A stretch of 64,000 bases of DNA from an uncultured Anaeromusa sp. (lineage in GTDB: Bacteria > Bacillota > Negativicutes > Anaeromusales > Anaeromusaceae), in the NCBI RefSeq assembly GCF_963668665.1, contig NZ_OY764901.1, positions 124,001-188,000 of the forward strand, given 5' to 3'. A program made the translations under genes and the position numbers. The notes beneath the pieces were generated by a model. That model was not told the origin of the DNA, ran no database searches, and saw only the letters and a program-made list of their open reading frames with translations. Positions 19,408 to 28,137 of this stretch are shown here, in pieces (positions within the stretch are counted from its first letter, which is position 1; each line of letters begins with the position of its first letter).

Positions 19408-20649
19408 TCACACCGTCATGCCGGCGCAGTAGCCGCTTGCCAGCGCCACGCCATTGCCTGATTTTTCATAGCTGAAGTCATACCCTGCCAAATTTCGTCC
19501 CGCAAAACGCACATTTTCCAACAACACTGTACCGGCAGCATCTACCGGACGCAACGTGTCGTCTACAGCAACGCCAAATTTGGCAAAAGGCTGACCTCCA
19601 GGAGAAAACAACTCTTGAATGCCCCAGAATTCGGACTGTTCCGGCGCTCCGACAGGCAGACCGAAGATACGTTCTTGAATGACATTTGGTTCAGCAACCA
19701 AGCCGCCGCCGTACAAACCGCCGGTAGCCACAATGACTTGGGCCGCTTCATAGCAATGCTCCCGCCCGAAGCCTTGGGTATAGATAGCTGTGCAGCGTCC
19801 GTTCTTCACATCCGCCCGCACCGCTTCGGCATTATCCACAATAGTTACGCCCTGCCGCTTGGCATAAGCTAAAAGCGCTTTGCGCAAACGCAAACCGGTC
19901 ACAGCCGGCGGCATGGACGAAGTTTCAATAATATGACAGCCTGTCGCTTCCTGCAAGGTTTCAAAAGCATAGTAAGAAGGCTTGGTTCCTAAAACCGGCG
20001 GCATAATCAACGTAGCCCCGCTTTTAACAACTTGGCGCAGCTTGACGGCGCACTCTTCCAGCCCCGCTTTGCTGTCCAGCCAGCGAGCCATATCCAAAGC
20101 CGTAACATCGCGGCCATCCTCCACAGACAAGGCGATCTCCACCTGCGTCACTTTGGCATTGGCTCCAAAGAGCCGCTCCAAGCCTTTACTGATCAGTTCT
20201 GTCGGATAGTCTTTCAAGCCTTTCAAGCCTACGACGACAATTTCTTCGGCCTCGCAAAGACGGCTGGCGTCCATCGTCCGCGGCACCAGGCAAGTAGGCT
20301 TCAGCGTTCCTGCCGCTGTGGGCACCCACTGGTTGTGTTCTAGGTCGCCCACATAGGCGTAGCCTTCTTGCTCGCAAATTTCCTGCAGGAATTTAGCTGC
20401 CTGCTTGACGTTCTCCAAACCCAGCTTAGCGTAAGGATGCGCTTCTTGCGCCTGCTCCACGGCCGCTCCAGGGCTTAAAATGGCTTTGCCTGCTTCGGTA
20501 TAGCCGAGAATGTCAACAATTCCGCCGCCGATGACCAAGGTACCCGCGCCTTTGCTCAAAAGCGTCGTCTTTTTGCCTCGCTGCGCTGCGGCTGCGGCGG
20601 CAATCAAGCCAGCCATGCCGCTGCCGATTACAATTACATCACTTTTCAT
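19408..20649 (-). CDS. glpB: Anaerobic glycerol-3-phosphate dehydrogenase subunit B
   Basis: The 413-residue flavoprotein begins with a dinucleotide-binding loop, VIVIGSGMAGLIAAAAAAQRG, followed by TLLSKGAGTLVIGGGIVDIL. The family end is visible as FAGRNLAGYDFSYEKSGNGV and ALASGYCAGM. GlpB forms the soluble catalytic dimer with GlpA, which oxidises sn-glycerol 3-phosphate to DHAP under anaerobic conditions. Its start overlaps the glpA end by 11 bases, indicating translational coupling. Confidence 0.94.
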   Translation of the reverse strand: MKSDVIVIGSGMAGLIAAAAAAQRGKKTTLLSKGAGTLVIGGGIVDILGYTEAGKAILSPGAAVEQAQEAHPYAKLGLENVKQAAKFLQEICEQEGYAYVGDLEHNQWVPTAAGTLKPTCLVPRTMDASRLCEAEEIVVVGLKGLKDYPTELISKGLERLFGANAKVTQVEIALSVEDGRDVTALDMARWLDSKAGLEECAVKLRQVVKSGATLIMPPVLGTKPSYYAFETLQEATGCHIIETSSMPPAVTGLRLRKALLAYAKRQGVTIVDNAEAVRADVKNGRCTAIYTQGFGREHCYEAAQVIVATGGLYGGGLVAEPNVIQERIFGLPVGAPEQSEFWGIQELFSPGGQPFAKFGVAVDDTLRPVDAAGTVLLENVRFAGRNLAGYDFSYEKSGNGVALASGYCAGMTV

Positions 20650-22252
20650 GTCCCGGCACTGCTCCTCTCACATTCAGCGTTCCCTCGTAAATGCCGCGCA
20701 TTAGCTCGGCTTCTTTGACCTGTTTGCCCCAGAGCATCGGCCGAATGCCGTTCCAGCGTCCTTGGAGAAAATCATGGAACAAATCGGCAGGCTCCCGTTC
20801 AGGGAACAAGCCGGCGGTTTGAATGGCGCCAACGCCGCGCAGACCGCAGAAAGCGCCCTGACAGGTGCCCATGCCCATACGAGTCCGGCGACGCACGTCG
20901 GTCAATTGATGGCTGGTATCGTCAGATGCTACATGCTCTACTTCGGCCAAGGTAACCAATTCGCATTCGCAAACCAATTGGCTCTTCGCCGGATCTTTTT
21001 CCATGGCTTCCACTACTGGCGCCAAGGAATCTCCCAATCGGTCGGCCGCTAAACGCGAGCCAAACGCAGGGAAAGCTTTGCGGGCCCGAGCCATGGTTGC
21101 TGCGTCCACATCGGAAACCAGCGGCTCTACTGCCGTCCGGCAAGGAGTGGTAACGCCCAAATGGGCACAAACAAAGTCGGCCATTTTTTCCGCCATCAAG
21201 CGATAGGTGGTAAACTTACCGCCTACGATGCTGGCAAAGCCCTGCAAGCCCTCTTTGCTGTGATCCAAGATCGTAAAGTTACGCGAAGCCGCCCGGCCAA
21301 TGGCCGACGGGTCCGCACTATAAAGAGGCCGAGTTCCCGTGAAGGCGCGCAGCAAGCGATAGCTCCGAACGTCTTCAAACATTTTCTCGCCCACGTCCAG
21401 CATGGCCAGCACTTCTTCGGCCTTCGGAATAGTATCGTCCGGCAGCTCCGCCGGTGAGGAGGTGGTCCCCAAAATGACGATGGAACCGTGAGGCACGAAA
21501 ATATCGGCGTCCCCTGCTGGGCGCAGACGGTTGACAACGCGATTGGTAAAACGGTGGTTGAACGCAATCAAGGTGCCACGGTCAGGCTGGACATGAACCT
21601 TAATACCTGCCAACGCAGCCAACTCGCCAACCCAGGAACCGGCGGCGCTCACCAAGAATTCGCAGGATATTTTGCTTTCCTGACCGTTTAAGGTGTTGCG
21701 TACAATTACCCCAGTTACCTTGCCGTTGCTCTGCTCTACGCCGACCACTTCGGAGTAAGTGTATACCCGGCCGCCGTAACGACGCCCGGACTGCACATTT
21801 TGCCAAACCAAACGGAAGCCGTCGATAGCCGAATCAGGCACTTTATAAGCGCTGACCAGTTTCCCGGTCAGATTGGGCTCCAAACGCAGCGCCTCCGCTT
21901 TGGAAATCTGCGTCGTTTCAATCCCTGCCGCTGCACAGGCTTCCACCCATTTGTGCTCAAAAGCTTCGTCGTCTTCCGGCAAGCGGACAAAGAGACCTTC
22001 TGTTTCTTCTACGCAATGCTTCGCTACCGTCCGCAGCAGTTTGTTCTCCTCAATGCACTCCCGCGCCGCCTCGGCGTCCTTGACTGCATAACGTCCGCCG
22101 CTGTGCAGCAATCCATGAAACCGAGAACTGGTTCCATAGGCTAAGTCCTTTTGTTCCAGCAATACGACATCCACGCCACGCATGGCCAAATCGCGGAAAA
22201 TCCCAGTGCCTGTGGCACCTCCGCCAATGACTACCACTGTCGCCTGATCCAT
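20639..22252 (-). CDS. glpA: Anaerobic glycerol-3-phosphate dehydrogenase subunit A
   Basis: The 537-residue protein has an N-terminal FAD loop (VVVIGGGATGTGIFRDLAMR), SSRFHGLLHSGGRYAVKD near residue 43, and a DAO-type body ending in VGGKFTTYRLMAEKMADFV. A C-terminal BFD-like [2Fe-2S] segment carries CECELVTLAEV near residue 425 and GTCQGAFCGLRG near residue 460. It is the FAD-bearing subunit that oxidises glycerol 3-phosphate. It heads glpABC behind a strong promoter and leader attenuator. GAGGAGG precedes the ATG by seven bases. Confidence 0.96.
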   Translation of the reverse strand: MDQATVVVIGGGATGTGIFRDLAMRGVDVVLLEQKDLAYGTSSRFHGLLHSGGRYAVKDAEAARECIEENKLLRTVAKHCVEETEGLFVRLPEDDEAFEHKWVEACAAAGIETTQISKAEALRLEPNLTGKLVSAYKVPDSAIDGFRLVWQNVQSGRRYGGRVYTYSEVVGVEQSNGKVTGVIVRNTLNGQESKISCEFLVSAAGSWVGELAALAGIKVHVQPDRGTLIAFNHRFTNRVVNRLRPAGDADIFVPHGSIVILGTTSSPAELPDDTIPKAEEVLAMLDVGEKMFEDVRSYRLLRAFTGTRPLYSADPSAIGRAASRNFTILDHSKEGLQGFASIVGGKFTTYRLMAEKMADFVCAHLGVTTPCRTAVEPLVSDVDAATMARARKAFPAFGSRLAADRLGDSLAPVVEAMEKDPAKSQLVCECELVTLAEVEHVASDDTSHQLTDVRRRTRMGMGTCQGAFCGLRGVGAIQTAGLFPEREPADLFHDFLQGRWNGIRPMLWGKQVKEAELMRGIYEGTLNVRGAVPGHEK

Positions 22253-22321
22253 TGCCTTTCCTCCTCATATCGTAAATTATCAGCCTGCTCGGCCGCCACT
22301 TCAACCTTGCCCTGGCGAATT

Positions 22322-22374
22322 AAAAAGCCCGAAAAGACCATGTGCATATAGGCAAAAACATGGTGTTTTCGGAC
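22322..22374 (-). terminator. Leader attenuator upstream of glpA
   Basis: On the minus strand CCGAAAACACCATG faces CATGGTCTTTTCGG, followed by GCTTTTT: a full intrinsic terminator between promoter and gene, about 70 bases before the glpA start. GGAGAAAAGAGAAG lies just before the hairpin. In Bacillus glp leaders the antiterminator GlpP, with glycerol 3-phosphate, prevents stopping at such a site. No glpP is in this window, so the regulator is inferred. Confidence 0.8.
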
Positions 22375-22457
22375 TTCTCTTTTCTCCAAATCCAGAGTAT
22401 GCACTTGTATGGCTATTGTTGCAAATATACCGATAGGCTTTAAATTTTCCCAATATT

Positions 22458-22486
22458 TTTATAGTACATCCTGAAGGCATTGTCAA
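22458..22486 (-). promoter_or_regulatory. Sigma-A promoter of glpABC
   Basis: Consensus TTGACA, 17 bases, TATAAA. It gives a leader of about 200 bases that contains the attenuator. The strong promoter together with the leader terminator suggests that control acts mainly at the attenuator. Confidence 0.8.
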
Positions 22487-22678
22487 GGCCTCCTCTCACC
22501 GTCCCAACGCCCGCAGTTCTTATCACCCACTGCAGGTTTGAGTCCACAAATATAGTAAAACCAAGACCTTCGCCTTTTCTAGCTTTGCTAACCGCCATAT
22601 TCTGCAATAAAAATATAAATTTCTCTGTCTTGGCTCTTCATCTTTCTTAATTTTAATTTATTTGAATTTTTAATCAAT

Positions 22679-23344
22679 TTAAATGTCCTTAGTTGACAAT
22701 AAGCCATGTTTCAGTGAGTATTCCACAAGCTCGCTTTTTTTATTTAAGCCCAATTTTTCCATCAGCCGCGTTTTATAGGTATCCACCGTTTTTACGCTCA
22801 AAAAAAGCTTAGCCCCGATTTCCGAAAGCGAATAGCCCCGTACTAACAGCTTCAGCACTTCCCGTTCGCGAACGCTAAGAACCTCGTAAGGATCCTGTCC
22901 GCTGGGACGCGGCGCCGCTGTAAAGAGCGAGTTCAACAGCGCCTGCGAATTTTTAGAACTCAAATAAAACTGGCCTGCCGCTACCGCTTTTAGCGCCGCA
23001 AACAGTTCCGCATCCACCGCCTGTTTTTCCACATAGCCGTTGGCGCCGGCTTGCATGACCTCGCGGATATAGGTTTCATCGCCAAACATGGTCAAAACCA
23101 GTATTTTTACATCCATGCCTCGGCTGCGAATTTCCTTGATGCATTCCAAACCACCCATCTTGGGCATGGACAAGTCCACTACAACCACGTCGACAGCGGT
23201 CTTTTCCAGCAGAATCAGCAGTTCCTCGCCGTCTGCCGCCTCGCCGACGACGGAAAAATGAGATTCGCTTTCCAGCAGCATTTTCAATCCCACACGCAAC
23301 ACGCTATGATCATCCGCTAGAATGATCCGTATGCGATTCTTCAT
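22679..23344 (-). CDS. NarL/LuxR-family response regulator
   Basis: From the chosen ATG (MKNRIRIILADDHSVLRVGL) the protein has 221 residues. The receiver domain has acidic residues ADDH, the phosphoacceptor Asp in VVVVDLSMPKMGG near residue 56, and the conserved Lys in GYVEKQAV. A C-terminal LuxR-type helix-turn-helix follows (LSVREREVLKLLVRGYSLSE ... VKTVDTYKTRLMEKLGL). The gene overlaps the kinase's 3' end by 35 bases, so the two are cognate partners. A longer in-frame extension upstream has no better ribosome site. Targets are unknown. Confidence 0.92.
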   Translation of the reverse strand: MKNRIRIILADDHSVLRVGLKMLLESESHFSVVGEAADGEELLILLEKTAVDVVVVDLSMPKMGGLECIKEIRSRGMDVKILVLTMFGDETYIREVMQAGANGYVEKQAVDAELFAALKAVAAGQFYLSSKNSQALLNSLFTAAPRPSGQDPYEVLSVREREVLKLLVRGYSLSEIGAKLFLSVKTVDTYKTRLMEKLGLNKKSELVEYSLKHGLLSTKDI

Positions 23345-24782
23345 TGACTCCACTTCCTTCCCATAATGCAGGCAACCGCACACAAACCGTCGCACCGCCG
23401 CCAGGCTGCGAACGAACTAGCAGCCTGCCTCCCAGCAGTTCTACTCGCTCGCGCATGCCGAATACGCCCATATGGTTATTCTTGCGGGCATCCTCCAGAC
23501 GTCCCGGGGCGATGCCCACACCGTCATCACTGACTTCCAGCATCAACTCACCTGCTACCAAGCCCAATACCACATCCACTCTAGACGCTTGGGCATGTCT
23601 TGCGACATTAGTTAAGCTTTCCTGCAACACCCTATACAAGGCCAAACCGGTTTCATCACTGACAATCAATTTATCCTCCGGCGCCCGGAAAGACACCTCT
23701 ACGCCGACTTGCTCGCCCCAGGCCTGCAAGTACTTGGCCATGGCGGCTACAATGCCGTGATCGTCCAGGATGGGCGGCCGCAAATCTACGACCATCTGTT
23801 TCATATCCTCTAAAACGCCGGACACCACGTCACGCGCTCCCAGCAGCAGCTCCCGTTGCTTTTCATCAACCGTTTTAGAAAGCAACAATTTCATGTATAC
23901 CAACAAGGACGTTATCGACTGTCCCGTGCTGTCATGCAGTTCCCGAGAGATGCGCTTGCGCTCTTCTTCTTGCACGCTAAAAAGCCGTTTAATCAATTCG
24001 GCGCGCCGCGCTTCCTTTTCGCGCAACGCATCCAACAGTCTGTCATTTTCCGCCTCTTTTTGCTGCAATGACGTCGCCATATCATTAAAAGCATGCGCCA
24101 GCTGCCCCATTTCGTCAGCCGCTTCCACCTTGGCCCGCGCCGAGTAGTCTCCGCCGCGAATAGCTCGCACCGCACTGAGCAAATGCCCTACAGGCCGCAT
24201 GATGACATGCGCCATCCGCGTAGCAAAAGAAACAGCGATTAGGCCGATAAGCAGAGACCACACTAAAAGCTCCCGAATCTTCCGATCCAGCCAAAGCTGC
24301 ATATTCCTCTCCGACATGCCGACACGCACAAAGCCTATATTGGCATTGCTGTCAATGGGAGCTACCACCTCCCGCACCGGCCCTTCATTGCTGTCAAACA
24401 AATTCACCGAATGATCCGCGCCGTCAACCAAAAGCTCCGCTGTATTGCCAGGCAGTCCCGCCGGCAGCACGGCTCCAAAAGTATGCGCCACCGGATTGCC
24501 GGCATGGTCGGCAATGATAATGTAGCGCACATCTTCGGTATTATTTTTTTTCGTATTAATGCGCTCATGCAAAGCGAAATAGTTATCCACCACTACGTCG
24601 TCGGCGCTAAGGGTAGCAATATAAATCGCTGTTTCCAAGCCGCGCTGTTCAATCTGCTTTCCTAAGACATCCGCCGTAAAGCCGCGCACCAGCCAGCCGG
24701 AAAAGAGCATGAAAAAAACCAGCATGCTGATAGTAATACCATTGATTTTATAATAAATGCTCAACTGACGCAGACGCTTCAT
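23310..24782 (-). CDS. Membrane sensor histidine kinase, HisKA_3 (NarX/DegS) type
   Basis: The 490-residue protein has a first membrane segment at about residues 14-34, an external sensor of about 130 residues, a second segment near 170-190, a HAMP linker (MRPVGHLLSAVRAIRGGDYS), a coiled coil, the phosphoacceptor His in ERKRISRELHDSTGQSITSL, and a C-terminal ATPase (VSDDGVGIAPGRL, NNHMGVFGMRERVELLGGRL). It overlaps both neighbours: four bases with the lipoprotein gene upstream and 35 with the regulator. The binding protein probably feeds the signal to its sensor domain. Confidence 0.93.
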   Translation of the reverse strand: MKRLRQLSIYYKINGITISMLVFFMLFSGWLVRGFTADVLGKQIEQRGLETAIYIATLSADDVVVDNYFALHERINTKKNNTEDVRYIIIADHAGNPVAHTFGAVLPAGLPGNTAELLVDGADHSVNLFDSNEGPVREVVAPIDSNANIGFVRVGMSERNMQLWLDRKIRELLVWSLLIGLIAVSFATRMAHVIMRPVGHLLSAVRAIRGGDYSARAKVEAADEMGQLAHAFNDMATSLQQKEAENDRLLDALREKEARRAELIKRLFSVQEEERKRISRELHDSTGQSITSLLVYMKLLLSKTVDEKQRELLLGARDVVSGVLEDMKQMVVDLRPPILDDHGIVAAMAKYLQAWGEQVGVEVSFRAPEDKLIVSDETGLALYRVLQESLTNVARHAQASRVDVVLGLVAGELMLEVSDDGVGIAPGRLEDARKNNHMGVFGMRERVELLGGRLLVRSQPGGGATVCVRLPALWEGSGVNEESHTDHSSG

Positions 24783-25699
24783 GACAGACCTCGCATATGA
24801 TCGTACAGCTCCCGCAGCGGTTCGTATTCTTCCGGTCGCGGCGGCACATAGCGATCCGTCTGCAGCGAACGCATAGCTTCATGAAGCTCCGGATGCTCGT
24901 GCATTTGCAAAAACACTTGCCGCAGCCGTTGCCGCTGTTCCAAAGGTAAATGCCTATTGACTACCACAGGCCCTGTCGGCGTAGGCGGGAACTGCGCAAT
25001 CACCTTAATCTGCGCCGCCAAATCCGGATTCTTCTCTTGCGCGTATTCATACACCATGCTGTCCATGCAGGCGCCGTCTACTACGCGATTAGCCACCGCC
25101 CAAATCGACTTGTCATGGCTGGAAGTATAAATATAACGTCGAAAATATTTTTCCGGTCGTTCCTGTCGCTCCCACAAATAGTTTGTCACCATCACATGCC
25201 CCGAAAGGCTCAGCGGATCGGTGAAGGCAAACACCTTGTCCCGCAAATCCTCCAGGCTTTGATAGGGGCTGTCTTTATGGACGATGACTTCTGTCCGATA
25301 CCGGGAATGCCCTTGCCATTCCACCATCACCAGCATCTCAATCGGCGTAATACCCCGATAGGCCGCATAAGCGCCAGTAGAAAGAAACACCAAATCTACT
25401 TGATCATTCGCCAAAAGCGAATTGAGTTCCTCATAGGTTTTTCGTTGCACCAATACCATCGGCCGCCCCATTTCGCGGGTCACATGGTCCGCCAACTGCC
25501 GATAATACCCTATAGTTTCCTGCGGCGACAGCACTGACGTAATGGCAATGCGCAACGGCTTTTCTTCCGTTGCCACCGCAGGCGCCGCCACCCTCGCGCC
25601 CTTAGAAAAATCAATATAGCCGGCATATTGAGGTCCGCAGCCCGTTAACACGCCGCAAATCACCAAAAGCCAACAACATAAAAGCCCAATCTTTCTCAT
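24779..25699 (-). CDS. PhnD-type substrate-binding lipoprotein coupled to a two-component system
   Basis: The 306-residue protein starts with a lipoprotein signal peptide (LLCCWLLVICGVLTGCGPQ, lipobox LTGC). It then shows the PhnD/PtxB periplasmic-binding fold: RIAITSVLSPQETIGYYRQL, LNSLLANDQVDLVFLSTGAY, a DKVFAFTDPLSLSGHVMVTN segment and VVNRHLPLEQRQRLRQVFLQ. Relatives bind phosphonate, phosphite or other anions for ABC import, but no permease or ATPase gene is here. Direct overlap with the kinase gene argues that it acts as an extracytoplasmic sensor. The ligand is unknown. Confidence 0.85.
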   Translation of the reverse strand: MRKIGLLCCWLLVICGVLTGCGPQYAGYIDFSKGARVAAPAVATEEKPLRIAITSVLSPQETIGYYRQLADHVTREMGRPMVLVQRKTYEELNSLLANDQVDLVFLSTGAYAAYRGITPIEMLVMVEWQGHSRYRTEVIVHKDSPYQSLEDLRDKVFAFTDPLSLSGHVMVTNYLWERQERPEKYFRRYIYTSSHDKSIWAVANRVVDGACMDSMVYEYAQEKNPDLAAQIKVIAQFPPTPTGPVVVNRHLPLEQRQRLRQVFLQMHEHPELHEAMRSLQTDRYVPPRPEEYEPLRELYDHMRGLS

Positions 25700-25845
25700 G
25701 CCTGCTCCTTGCTCATGCAGTCTTTCTTTTTGCCAGTGTAGTATAATATCTCTTCTTTCTCCAAGTCAGGAAATCCTTTTCAGCCCATTTCTTTCTGCTT
25801 TTATTTCTGCTATGCTAAATAAAACGTTGAAAACGAGGTGTCGCT

Positions 25846-26220
25846 ATGAAAACCGTCGCTTTAATCGCTCATGACCAGAAAAAACAGCAAATGCTGGATT
25901 TTGTCCGTGAACATCTGTCCCTCTTGTCGCCCCACTCTTTACTAGCCACGGCTACCACGGGCCGTCGCTTGCGTGACGAACTCAATCTGAACGTGCACAC
26001 CTATTTATCCGGCCCCCTGGGCGGCGACCAGCAAATCGGCGCTCGCATCGCCGCTGGCGAAGTCGACCTCGTCATCTTCCTGCGGGATCCCTTGACCGCC
26101 CAGCCGCACGAACCAGACATTACAGCCCTCTTGCGCGTCTGCGACGTCCACAACGTCCCTGTCGCCACCAATCTGGCCGGCGCGGATTTTCTTGTGCGCG
26201 CAGTTTTGGGAAATCTGTAA
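25846..26220 (+). CDS. mgsA: Methylglyoxal synthase
   Basis: The 124-residue protein is typical in length for MgsA. It has [17 protein letters not shown] at the start, [12 protein letters not shown] near residue 33, [20 protein letters not shown] near residue 53, then [15 protein letters not shown] with the catalytic Asp, and [15 protein letters not shown] at the end. It converts DHAP to methylglyoxal and phosphate, bypassing lower glycolysis when phosphate is scarce. Its substrate is produced by GlpABC and TpiA encoded nearby. It is monocistronic with a GAGGTG ribosome site; repeats follow. Confidence 0.97.
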   Translation: MKTVALIAHDQKKQQMLDFVREHLSLLSPHSLLATATTGRRLRDELNLNVHTYLSGPLGGDQQIGARIAAGEVDLVIFLRDPLTAQPHEPDITALLRVCDVHNVPVATNLAGADFLVRAVLGNL

Positions 26221-26227
26221 GAACGAT

Positions 26228-26625
26228 ATATTAACAAGAGTAGAGTGAGTAAAGGGAGGGTTACGAGGTACGGTTTTAATAATATAAAAACAGCACGAGG
26301 AGATTGCCGCGCTCCGCTCGCAACGACGCCAAGAAAGACATCTTGATTCAAGTAAGCTTACTGCCGCAAAGCTAGCTTCCTGTCTTTGCGAGGAACGCAG
26401 AGACGAAGCAATCTCTTCGGCCTTTCTCAAACTATTTTTCTCTCTGGCACTTCTCTGATACCTCTGTTACTCTGAGTAAACCGTAGCCCCAGGAGGTTGC
26501 CGCGCTCCGCTCGCAACGACAATAACCGTCGAGCCCTCCCTCTACTCCCTATACTCTTGTTCAAATGTACACATATCTTTTCCTGCGTGCCCTCCCGTGA
26601 CTCTGGTTCTCTTGTTTAATCTAAA
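26228..26625. repeat. Composite dispersed-repeat region downstream of mgsA
   Basis: No gene is seen in this 440-base gap. It contains a family B unit (AACAAGAGTAGAGTGAGTAA near 26233), a full family C palindromic element (26298-26416), a family D half near 26440-26480, a second family C half (26491-26520), an inverted family B unit near 26535 and an inverted family A unit near 26585-26620. Confidence 0.75.
26298..26416. repeat. Family C MITE-like palindromic element, copy 1
   Basis: Left arm GAGGAGATTGCCGCGCTCCG faces right arm TTTGCGAGGAACGCAGAGAC followed by GAAGCAATCTC, separated by about 50 bases of unconserved sequence. The arms match those of the copies at 50604, 55219 and 58388. Confidence 0.75.
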
Positions 26626-26626
26626 A

Positions 26627-26656
26627 ACCCCCGGCAAATTTGCCGGGGGTTTTGTG
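26627..26656 (-). terminator. Intrinsic terminator after the ArsR-type gene
   Basis: AAAACCCCCGGCAAA and its exact complement TTTGCCGGGGGTTTT form a perfect hairpin with A and T tracts, functional in both directions. It lies just after the regulator stop. Confidence 0.92.
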
Positions 26657-26663
26657 TTTTCAG

Positions 26664-26981
26664 TTACAAATGCTCCAGCAACGTCTGGCTCTGAAAAATC
26701 TGCGCCCGCAAAACCTGCCCTACTGTGTCCACAATATCAACTGCAGGAGGATAAACCAAATTGTAAATTACTTTGGTGCCGTTTTTGTGGGACTCGATTA
26801 TCCCCTGCTTTTTCAACACACTTAAGTGCTGCGACAGATTCGACTGTTCAATGCCAATCGTTTCCACCAAGTCACATACGCATTGTTCTTGATCAGATAA
26901 CAACTTGAGCACTTTAATCCGCACCGGATGCGCCATCGCCTTAAGAAATTCCGCCGTTAATCTGGTTACCATTTCATCCAT
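26664..26981 (-). CDS. ArsR-family transcriptional regulator
   Basis: The 105-residue winged-helix protein starts with the ArsR helix AEFLKAMAHPVRIKVLKLLS, has a cysteine in the EQCVCDLVETIGIEQS stretch and the recognition helix SNLSQHLSVLKKQGIIESHK, followed by the wing NGTKVIYNLV. CVCDL is the position of the metal-binding ELCVCDL motif of ArsR/SmtB sensors, so thiol or metal sensing is possible. No transporter or resistance gene is adjacent, so its target is unknown. It is a separate unit between the mgsA repeats and hypE. Confidence 0.9.
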   Translation of the reverse strand: MDEMVTRLTAEFLKAMAHPVRIKVLKLLSDQEQCVCDLVETIGIEQSNLSQHLSVLKKQGIIESHKNGTKVIYNLVYPPAVDIVDTVGQVLRAQIFQSQTLLEHL

Positions 26982-27126
26982 TTTCTTTCATCCTCCCGAG
27001 ACTTGCCTTGCCTGCAACTACTTGTTCTCAAAGCATACAGAAAATCAGTTTCTTTTGAAAACTTCTTTAACTATATTACGCCATACAGACTAACCAGTCA
27101 ACATATAAATATGAGAAATATATCAT

Positions 27127-28137
27127 TTAGCAAATTCTTGGTAATTGGTCCCCTTCTAGTTGAGCTAAAAGTCTTATGCCTCCGACCAAAGTCCTAACGC
27201 TTACTTTTCCTTCCATTCCATTAGTCACGTTTCCTATGCGACAAGCATCCCTTCCTTGCGCATGTTTTTGTAAAATGCGCAAGACCATTTCACTGTCCTC
27301 CGGTTCTACTAAGAGAAGACATTTTCCCTCGTTCGCCATATACAAGGGATCAAAGCCAAGCAAGTCACAAGCAGCTTTCACTTCCGTCCGAACAGGCAGC
27401 AAGGCTTCATCTAGTTCCATGGACACGCCCCCTTGCGCGGCAATTTCTTGCAAGGTTGTCGCCAAACCGCCTCGTGTAGGATCCCTCAGTACGGCTACCT
27501 GCGGAACTTCGTCCAATACTTCCTGCAGCATAGCTGCCAAGGGAGCGCAATCACTTCGCACCGCTTCCGGCAGCGTCAGTCCATGACGTTCCGCCATGAC
27601 CGCCAAGGCATGGTCTCCTAAAAAGCCGCTGATTAAAATATGCTGTCCCGCTTTGGCCCGCCGTGCCGTCACATCCCGCCCGTCCGGCACAACGCCTACG
27701 CCAGCGGTATTGATGAACAACCCGTCCACCGCACCTCGTTCCACAACCTTCGTATCCCCTGTAACAATCAGAATCCCCGCTTCCTTAGCCGCCTGTGCCA
27801 TAGACGCCAGCACGCGCCGAAGCGTGACTAGAGACAGACCTTCTTCCAACACTAAGGCCATGCTCAAATACAGCGGTTTAGCGCCGCTGACCGCCAAATC
27901 ATTGACTGTGCCGCATACAGCAAGACGACCAATATCTCCGCCCGGAAAAAAGAGAGGTTTTACCACATACGAATCCGTGGTAAAAGCCAGTCTTCCTTCC
28001 TGGTGTGGTAACAAAGCCGCATCGTGCATGACATCCAAGACCTCATTGCTGAAATACGGCCGAATCACTTCTTCTACCAAAAGACGGCTTAGCCTGCCCC
28101 CGGCCCCATGGGCCATGCGAATTTGCTCTTCTTTCAC
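27127..28137 (-). CDS. hypE: Hydrogenase maturation protein HypE
   Basis: The 336-residue protein belongs to the PurM-like ATPases: MAHGAGGRLSRLLVEEVI at the start, FTTDSYVVKPLFFPGGDIG, VCGTVNDLAVSGAKPLYLSM and PTRGGLATTLQEIA. It ends in PRIC, where the last cysteine carries the thiocarbamate made with HypF and is dehydrated to thiocyanate, the source of the CN ligands of [NiFe] hydrogenase. I chose the GTG at 28137 with AGGAAGG upstream; it overlaps the hypD TGA. It is the last gene of hypF-C-D-E. Confidence 0.97.
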   Translation of the reverse strand: MKEEQIRMAHGAGGRLSRLLVEEVIRPYFSNEVLDVMHDAALLPHQEGRLAFTTDSYVVKPLFFPGGDIGRLAVCGTVNDLAVSGAKPLYLSMALVLEEGLSLVTLRRVLASMAQAAKEAGILIVTGDTKVVERGAVDGLFINTAGVGVVPDGRDVTARRAKAGQHILISGFLGDHALAVMAERHGLTLPEAVRSDCAPLAAMLQEVLDEVPQVAVLRDPTRGGLATTLQEIAAQGGVSMELDEALLPVRTEVKAACDLLGFDPLYMANEGKCLLLVEPEDSEMVLRILQKHAQGRDACRIGNVTNGMEGKVSVRTLVGGIRLLAQLEGDQLPRIC

